Made by a program: the position numbers and the translations under genes | Notes under the pieces: generated by a model | What the model saw: only the letters and a program-made list of their open reading frames with translations | What the model was told of the DNA's origin: nothing | The model's database searches: none | Part shown: positions 58,880 through 64,000 of the stretch, piece after piece | Numbering within the stretch: position 1 is the first letter of the stretch | How the letters are laid out: each line of letters starts with the position of its first letter | Assembly (NCBI RefSeq): GCF_030272615.1 | Contig: NC_081406.1 | Location: forward strand, 165,275,521-165,339,520 | Source: Cryptomeria japonica | Taxonomy: Eukaryota > Streptophyta > Pinopsida > Cupressales > Cupressaceae | DNA: 64,000 nucleotides | Reading direction: 5' to 3'

Positions 58880-60240
58880 TACTGCATATGCCATTGTATG
58901 GTTTTAGGAATTAAGCATCTCGTATAAAACTTTTTTTGTCTGGTTTTGAGCATGCAATAACTTGTATAAGACATGAAATAAAATATTCAAATGTGTCTAG
59001 TTTTGGGAACATCTTGTGGGTGAACTCACAATATTGGTTCCCACTTTTTGACCAACTTTGACACTTAGATGAATATTTTGAAAAAAACCTTCACTTTCTA
59101 ACACTTATAACTTTTAAACCGTTAAGAATTTGAAGATGATATAAACTAGTGATTTTTATCATCTTGTTTGTAGATTCTAAATATATTTTTTGCAAATTTG
59201 TTTGAATAAAATTTTATTGATTTTTCCATCTCCCTCAAAAAGTAGTTGTTTATAGAAAACAACATTTTTTAAGAGTGATGTGTATCCCGGAATGCATAAT
59301 TTTTTTTATATAAATGATAAAAACTTAATTCTTTTGAATTTTGGTTTGTAACATCAATACCCAGGGCATGCACTTGGTTTGATAGTGATATGTTGAATAT
59401 TTTTTATTTTATTAAGTTTTGAAGTTCGACTAATTATAATTTGGATATAGGTGTACATTTGAACACATAACTTGTTCTATATATATCAAAATTCAATATT
59501 CTTTTTTTTGTTAGAAAGAAAACACCAATACCTAGTGCATAGATATTTTTCAGAATTTTTTTGAATTAGTTTACTATTTTTCCCAATGCATTGAAAAAGA
59601 AGTTCATGTTTGGTGAAAAACCTACATTCATAAGAAATAAAATAAAAATATATAAATGAAATTAAATATATAAAAAGTTATACTATTTGGAAAGCTTAAA
59701 ATAAGGAATAAATACTTTTTAAAAAAAACTTTTAAATGAATTAATTTGACCCCCCAAAAGCTAATGTAAAATTGGTTTTTTATCAGCATTTGATAGGTGC
59801 AAAGGAGACTCCATTGCAAGTATGATTTAGAAGTAGAGAGGTTCTATCCAAGAAATTTTGATCTAAGAGCCTTTGATTTAACTGTCTTCAATTAATTACT
59901 TCAAATGGGACCTCTTAAATCTTAAATCATTATACTTTTAAAAAAATGTATGATTTCAACAAAAATCAGGATGTACCAAAAAGTGGGAACCAGCTTTGTG
60001 AGTTCACCCTTGTACAAGACTTCATTTTATCTAGTTTCGAGAATATGTACCCTATATGAGACAAATATATGTCTGATTTCAGGAACTTCTCGTATATATA
60101 AAAAAATGTTTAGTTTCAAGTATGTGCACCTCATATAAGACATAAATATTTTGTCTAGTTTTAGTCTTGAAGCATCTTGTATAAGAATTTGTTTTGTCTA
60201 GTTTCAAATCTGAATACCCCATATACGACATGGAAAAAAT
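58880..60240. repeat. Array of TTTTGTCTAGTTTxGAG ... CTTGTATAAGAC repeats
   Basis: Short units such as TTTTGTCTAGTTTCAAAT and CATCTTGTATAAGA recur on both sides of the inserted element: 58880-59017 and 60010-60240. Units are about 45-60 bp and diverged. Removing 59018-60009 joins them smoothly. Confidence 0.7.
59018..60009. mobile_element. Non-coding element with 33-bp terminal inverted repeats
   Basis: The left end starts GGGTGAACTCACAA and runs to CCCACTTTTTG (59018-59050). The right end (59977-60009) is its inverted copy with 3 mismatches in 33. TTGT flanks both sides (59014-59017 and 60010-60013), a possible 4-bp target duplication. The 992-bp body has no open frame of note and is AT-rich. 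This is a MITE-like or deletion-derived DNA transposon; the superfamily is not recognised from the ends. Confidence 0.82.
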
Positions 60241-60279
60241 AGTACAAAGAGGGCGATTTGTAATGCCACCCTTTAAGAT

Positions 60280-61150
60280 GGACCAACATAGTCCTATGTT
60301 GATGTCTTAAGGAAGATAGAAACAACAACACACATCTTCAATACTAAGGCGATATCCTTTTAGGCAACAATGTTTGTAAATCCAAGCTAAAGAGGCACTA
60401 CTCTAACAAAAAGGACAAGATAGTTAAAAAAAGCTTTCGTGCAACCAGTGTAAAGGGAATCCTTTGAGGAGATGATATCTTTGCTCAAATAAATCTAACT
60501 CCAAGAGGATATTTTTGAACAAAAATAATATCATCAATGAAAAGAAAGGGAGGAGAACAAGAATGCATACCTTTTCCCTATTACTAAGTAAAAGGGATTC
60601 TTGATGAAGGATGATGTACTTTTAACCCAAAGTGAGTGAGTTATTTATAATAGATACACATTACTAAGTCTATAAGGGGTTGTAGTCAAGGATACACACC
60701 TCTTAAATAAGAGAAAATCCTTGAGAAAACAAACAAGCTCACACAAGGAATGACATTGTATCATAAGCAAACACCAGTGACAAAGGAAAAGTGAATCCAT
60801 AGAAGGGAATAAGAGAAATAAATACCCTCCAAGCATATAGACAATGAGAATGATTACAAAAACTCAAAAGAGAGATTATACATAAGATGTAGCACTTCTA
60901 GTAAAGGAAAAGGTGATAACGAGGAACACAATGTACTCCCATGAAGTAAAATTCAATTCAAGAAAAGACATCAAGATATGAAAAATTCAACTCAAAAGAA
61001 GAGGTAATCTTCAAAAAGGAGGGAGATATGAATATAATATCCTTGCCCCCCAAGAAAGGACATGAGGAAGAACTATGGCGTTGCCCAAGATGATTGCTAT
61101 TGCAAAAGAATCACCACTCATGACAAATGGTCCCCAGTGAAGTTTACAGC
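60280..61150. repeat. Spacer repeat family of G4/G5
   Basis: Copies of a unit with GGAACACAATGTACTCCCAT, CAAGAAAAGACATCAAGATA, AGAAGAGGTAATCTTCAAAA and CCTTGCCCCCCAAG. The same order of phrases is at 16850-17250. Partial earlier copies are visible near 60600-60840. Confidence 0.78.
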
Positions 61151-61317
61151 TATTACCATAGGGTGGGGAGAAACATTATAGGGTAGATAGAGTGCTAAGT
61201 CACTACCTCTTCACCAAGAAAAAAGTGCAAGATCGATTGTAAGAGCTATGTGAGCTCCATCATATATTGGTCTTGAATAAATATTTTAAAGGCTTTACAA
61301 TTCCCAAGAGAATGAGA

Positions 61318-62609
61318 TTAAAAATTATGAAAAGGATAATTATCATCACCTTCATTATTCTTATAGGTATATTTTAGGGGAGGAAATACAACATTTTTAT
61401 CATACTTCAATCTCCAAAATATTCTAATAGCTAACTTTTCTTGACTTTCAATAGGGGTTGGTTTCATCTCTTGAGATGTAGGACAAGGCGTGGCCATAGA
61501 AGGAGATGGATTATTTTCTATTATTTGGATAGCTCCATTATCTATGATTCCTTGCATTTCCTTTTGAAAATTATTACAATCATTGGCATGATGATCAGGG
61601 GTTTGATGATATGCACAAAAATTATTATTTGAGGAAGAAGTACCTTTAGATGGACAATAGAGTTTATGACTTGAAAAATAATCCTTAAGATTTTACATCC
61701 TAAGGAGATCATCTATATGTGAATGATGATGATGTCCTAGACCTTTTGTACTAGCTTGTGAAGGAGGCTTTATAGGGACTTTGATTCCTTGTCTAGATTA
61801 TAGCCTTGTTTCGAGATAATGTGATAACCACTCCTATAAGAACTATTTAATTTTGAAGAAAGATTATTATTAGGAATTTATTTTAAAAATGTAGTGTAAG
61901 GGAACATGGAAGGATCAAAGGGAGAATTAGATGAAGAAGGAATATCCTTTGTAGGGAGATTCTACTTTCTATCACCATTATTCATATCCTCTTTGATAGG
62001 TTTGGATGGAAGGTCCTTATCATATCAGGCTTCATCTTGCTTAATGTTTTTTGAGGAGATAGATTATGAATAAAATTCATAACATAATCTTCTCTACAAA
62101 TATGTTGATGATTAAGATAAGCTTTATGAGAATAAGAAAGATTTCAAGAGATTGATAAACCCTTATTTTGATCTTGTCCCCCTTGCACTAGAATATGCCT
62201 ATGAGAAGAAGATGGTGCCATGTTGATCTTCAAAGATTTCTATATATTAGAGATATCATTGATAGAAGCATTGAATCTTTCTTTATTCACACGAGATACC
62301 CTATGAGAAGTACAAGTGTTAGCTTTCTCAATGTCATGTCTAGGATTATCATTGTCTATAATAGCTTTTATGTGATCTAAACATGTGATGCATGTTCTTA
62401 AAAATGTCATCATGAAACAACATATCTTTGCAAGTAGGAAATATCTTTGAAATAGTAAAAATGCAATATGAAAAAATACGATGAATGAAAAGAAGTAATG
62501 CAAAGGTAAAAAAGCCATTATCCAACACATCATTGTGATAAATGTAACTAAAAAGAAATGTAATATCATATGTGAAATCGAAAAAAAAATCATATTTAGA
62601 GAACTCCAT
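61318..62609 (-). pseudogene. G5 gag-like ORF with zinc-knuckle variant
   Basis: Starts MEFSKYDFFFDFTYD at 62609, resembling the G4 start MDFLSYFSSS. Decayed frames continue through 62240. The C-terminal part reads NFCAYHQTPDHHANDCNNFQ (near 61570-61620), a C-x2-H-x5-H-x4-C knuckle, followed by MQGIIDNGAIQIIENN and a last open block to 61318. No canonical capsid motif is seen. It is probably the RNA-binding gag remnant of a non-autonomous gypsy. Confidence 0.6.
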
Positions 62610-62811
62610 TCTGAGTGCCTAAAATCATATCTAGAAATATATGTGAAAAATTACGCAACCCACAAGTCAAATTTAACAAAATAAATTATGTTTTTTATAA
62701 AATTAACTGCTATTTTTTCTTTAATTGAAAATATGATCTATGAGTGCAAATTTACCAGATAAAATGCATAAAAATTAAATGTGAGAACACAAATCAGAAA
62801 TTAGCATGAAA
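62610..62811 (-). other. G5 leader with one copy of the G4 leader repeat
   Basis: GCAACCCACAAGTCAAATTT and ATGATCTATGAGTGCAAATT match the first unit of the G4 leader repeat (40083-40190). Confidence 0.7.
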
Positions 62812-62827
62812 GACGTTGGGTTCACCA
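62812..62827 (-). promoter_or_regulatory. G5 primer-binding site
   Basis: GACGTTGGGTTCACCA on the plus strand, three bases before the LTR; same site type as G1 and G4. Confidence 0.72.
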
Positions 62828-62830
62828 ATA

Positions 62831-64000
62831 TGTAATTTTGTGAAAAATTAGAAATTAGGGTTTCACTAAGTAAATCCACTAAATAACCCAATTAACACAA
62901 CATACACTAAAAGAGGATGGAACCTAATTGATCTAGACTCAATTCTAATGGGGAAAGGGCTAAGATTCTGAGATGATTCAATTGGTTATTATTAATTATC
63001 CTCTTTCTTAGTTGAATTTGGAATGTAGTTATGAAATTAGGGCAAAATAAAAGATATTTTAGGTAACTTGATGAATACGAAATACTAAAAAATGTCCCAC
63101 AAAGCCACAGAATGAGATCTTATTAAAATAATAGATTCAAAACCTATTCCTAGAAGTTTGACCTACTTTTTCGAGAGCAATTAGCATAGATCTGCCCTAG
63201 TCCCTCAAATTTTCCATTGTAAAAAGATAAATCAATTCATCACTATCGACACTACCAGAATCCTCAACTACAACTCCTGCACCTATTTCTTGCACATAGA
63301 AAGAGAGGGAAATATGTTGTGGATAGGGGTTTGCCTAAGTCAAACCTTAGTCTAGGAATTAACCTTGAATGAAATGATGTAAATACTGAAATAAATATTA
63401 AGGAGATATACCCCAGATCTACAATTGTTGATGATGATGCAATGCTATTTGAATGTAGTCACAAATGTTGAATGTAATTGCATGATAAACACATGTTAGT
63501 GAAACACCCTAATCACACAAACATACCTACATGAAGATTGAAGCAACTTTGCTTCAAAATGCTTGAATGATGAATATACAGCTTTGAATCTTTGAAGAAG
63601 ATTTATGGTGAATGCTTCATGGATGCACAAATACTTTAGGTAGCTCATGGATGTCAAAATAAATTCATTGGACATCTTTATATAGGTTTCCCTTGGTAAA
63701 TTATCAATTAGGCTGACCTCCAATGGTCATGTGTCTCCCCAAGGACCAAAATCCATTGGAGAGGTAGATAACCCACACCATTTCAAATTGCGATATGTTT
63801 AAAGGGGACTGGGGCATTTTGGGGCACCCAAGTCTAGACCAAGGCACTCTACACCCTGGTCCTCCATTAAACAAGATCAATACAAAGAGAAATAAGAGAT
63901 GGACCTTGACGGTGGGACCCACCAAATGTTGTTCATGACATCAAAGTTGGAGAATAGGATCAAATCTGACCTAGAGAGGGGATGGAGATAGGTCACCAAA
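62831..64000 (-). repeat. G5 5' LTR (runs past the window)
   Basis: Starts TGTAATTTTG. By alignment with 57888-58331, about 60 bp lie beyond the window, giving an LTR of roughly 1.23 kb. The TATA-like TATATAAAG on the minus strand lies at 63676-63684. Confidence 0.85.

Larger units (their letters stand above)
58347..61300 (-). other. G5 non-coding spacer
   Basis: Fills the place of pol. No long ORF or enzyme motif is seen. It contains a 50-bp-type repeat array (58880-60240), split by a terminal-inverted-repeat element (59018-60009), and the spacer repeat family (60280-61150). Confidence 0.7.
57888..64000 (-). mobile_element. Gypsy-like non-autonomous element G5
   Basis: Minus strand. The 5' LTR (62831 to beyond the window), primer site, leader, gag-like ORF, non-coding spacer, polypurine tract and a truncated 3' LTR (57888-58331) are all present. 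The 4.5-kb interior has no protease, RT, RNase H or integrase that I can see, and a 992-bp element accounts for part of it. It is a relative of G4. Confidence 0.8.

Overview
The window is plant nuclear DNA made almost entirely of nested LTR retrotransposons, with one broken host gene. The sequence shows an intron-rich receptor kinase of a land-plant family, Ty3/gypsy and Ty1/copia (Sirevirus-like) polyproteins, tRNA primer sites and 5-bp target duplications. The repeat density, the deep nesting and the single gene remnant in 64 kb suggest a large genome such as a conifer's; the species cannot be named from the sequence alone. Most transposons lie on the minus strand.

Layout. 1-5768: 5' part of gypsy element G1 (gag, long leader, primer site, 5' LTR), inserted in the reverse transcriptase of gypsy element G2. 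5769-9585: G2 gag-protease-RNase H-RT, with RNase H placed before RT. 9586-14414: the start of the G2 LTR, then a decayed reading frame of about 1,100 codons with one short intron, of unknown function. 14415-16838: 3' end of a plus-strand copia element (C). 16839-17255: left remnant of gypsy-like element G4. 17261-38575: copia element A, flanked by TAGGT on both sides. Its integrase is split by copia family B (20847-35080), a tandem dimer of three LTRs and two interiors. A solo LTR (29148-30223, flanked by AACCA) sits in the second B interior. 38581-41884: right part of G4, inserted in the gag of an older copia (D, 41885 to about 43700).

46874-49882: eight exons of a malectin-domain receptor-like kinase on the minus strand. 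The kinase domain reads through. The malectin exon has a frameshift and no LRR exons are visible. 49883-55254 holds no recognised gene. 55255-56905 is a palindromic satellite with a period near 147 bp. 56909-57887 is a head-to-head pair of copia LTR pieces. 57888-64000 is G5, a sister of G4, holding a 992-bp element with terminal inverted repeats.

Insertion order from the junctions: D, then G4, then A, then B, then the solo LTR; separately G2, then G1. G4 and G5 lack recognisable pol and carry only a gag-like ORF with a degenerate zinc knuckle, so they look non-autonomous. In-frame stops in G1 and G2 are almost all explained by C-to-T changes (CAG to TAG, CAA to TAA, CGA to TGA), as expected when methylated cytosines decay in silenced plant DNA.
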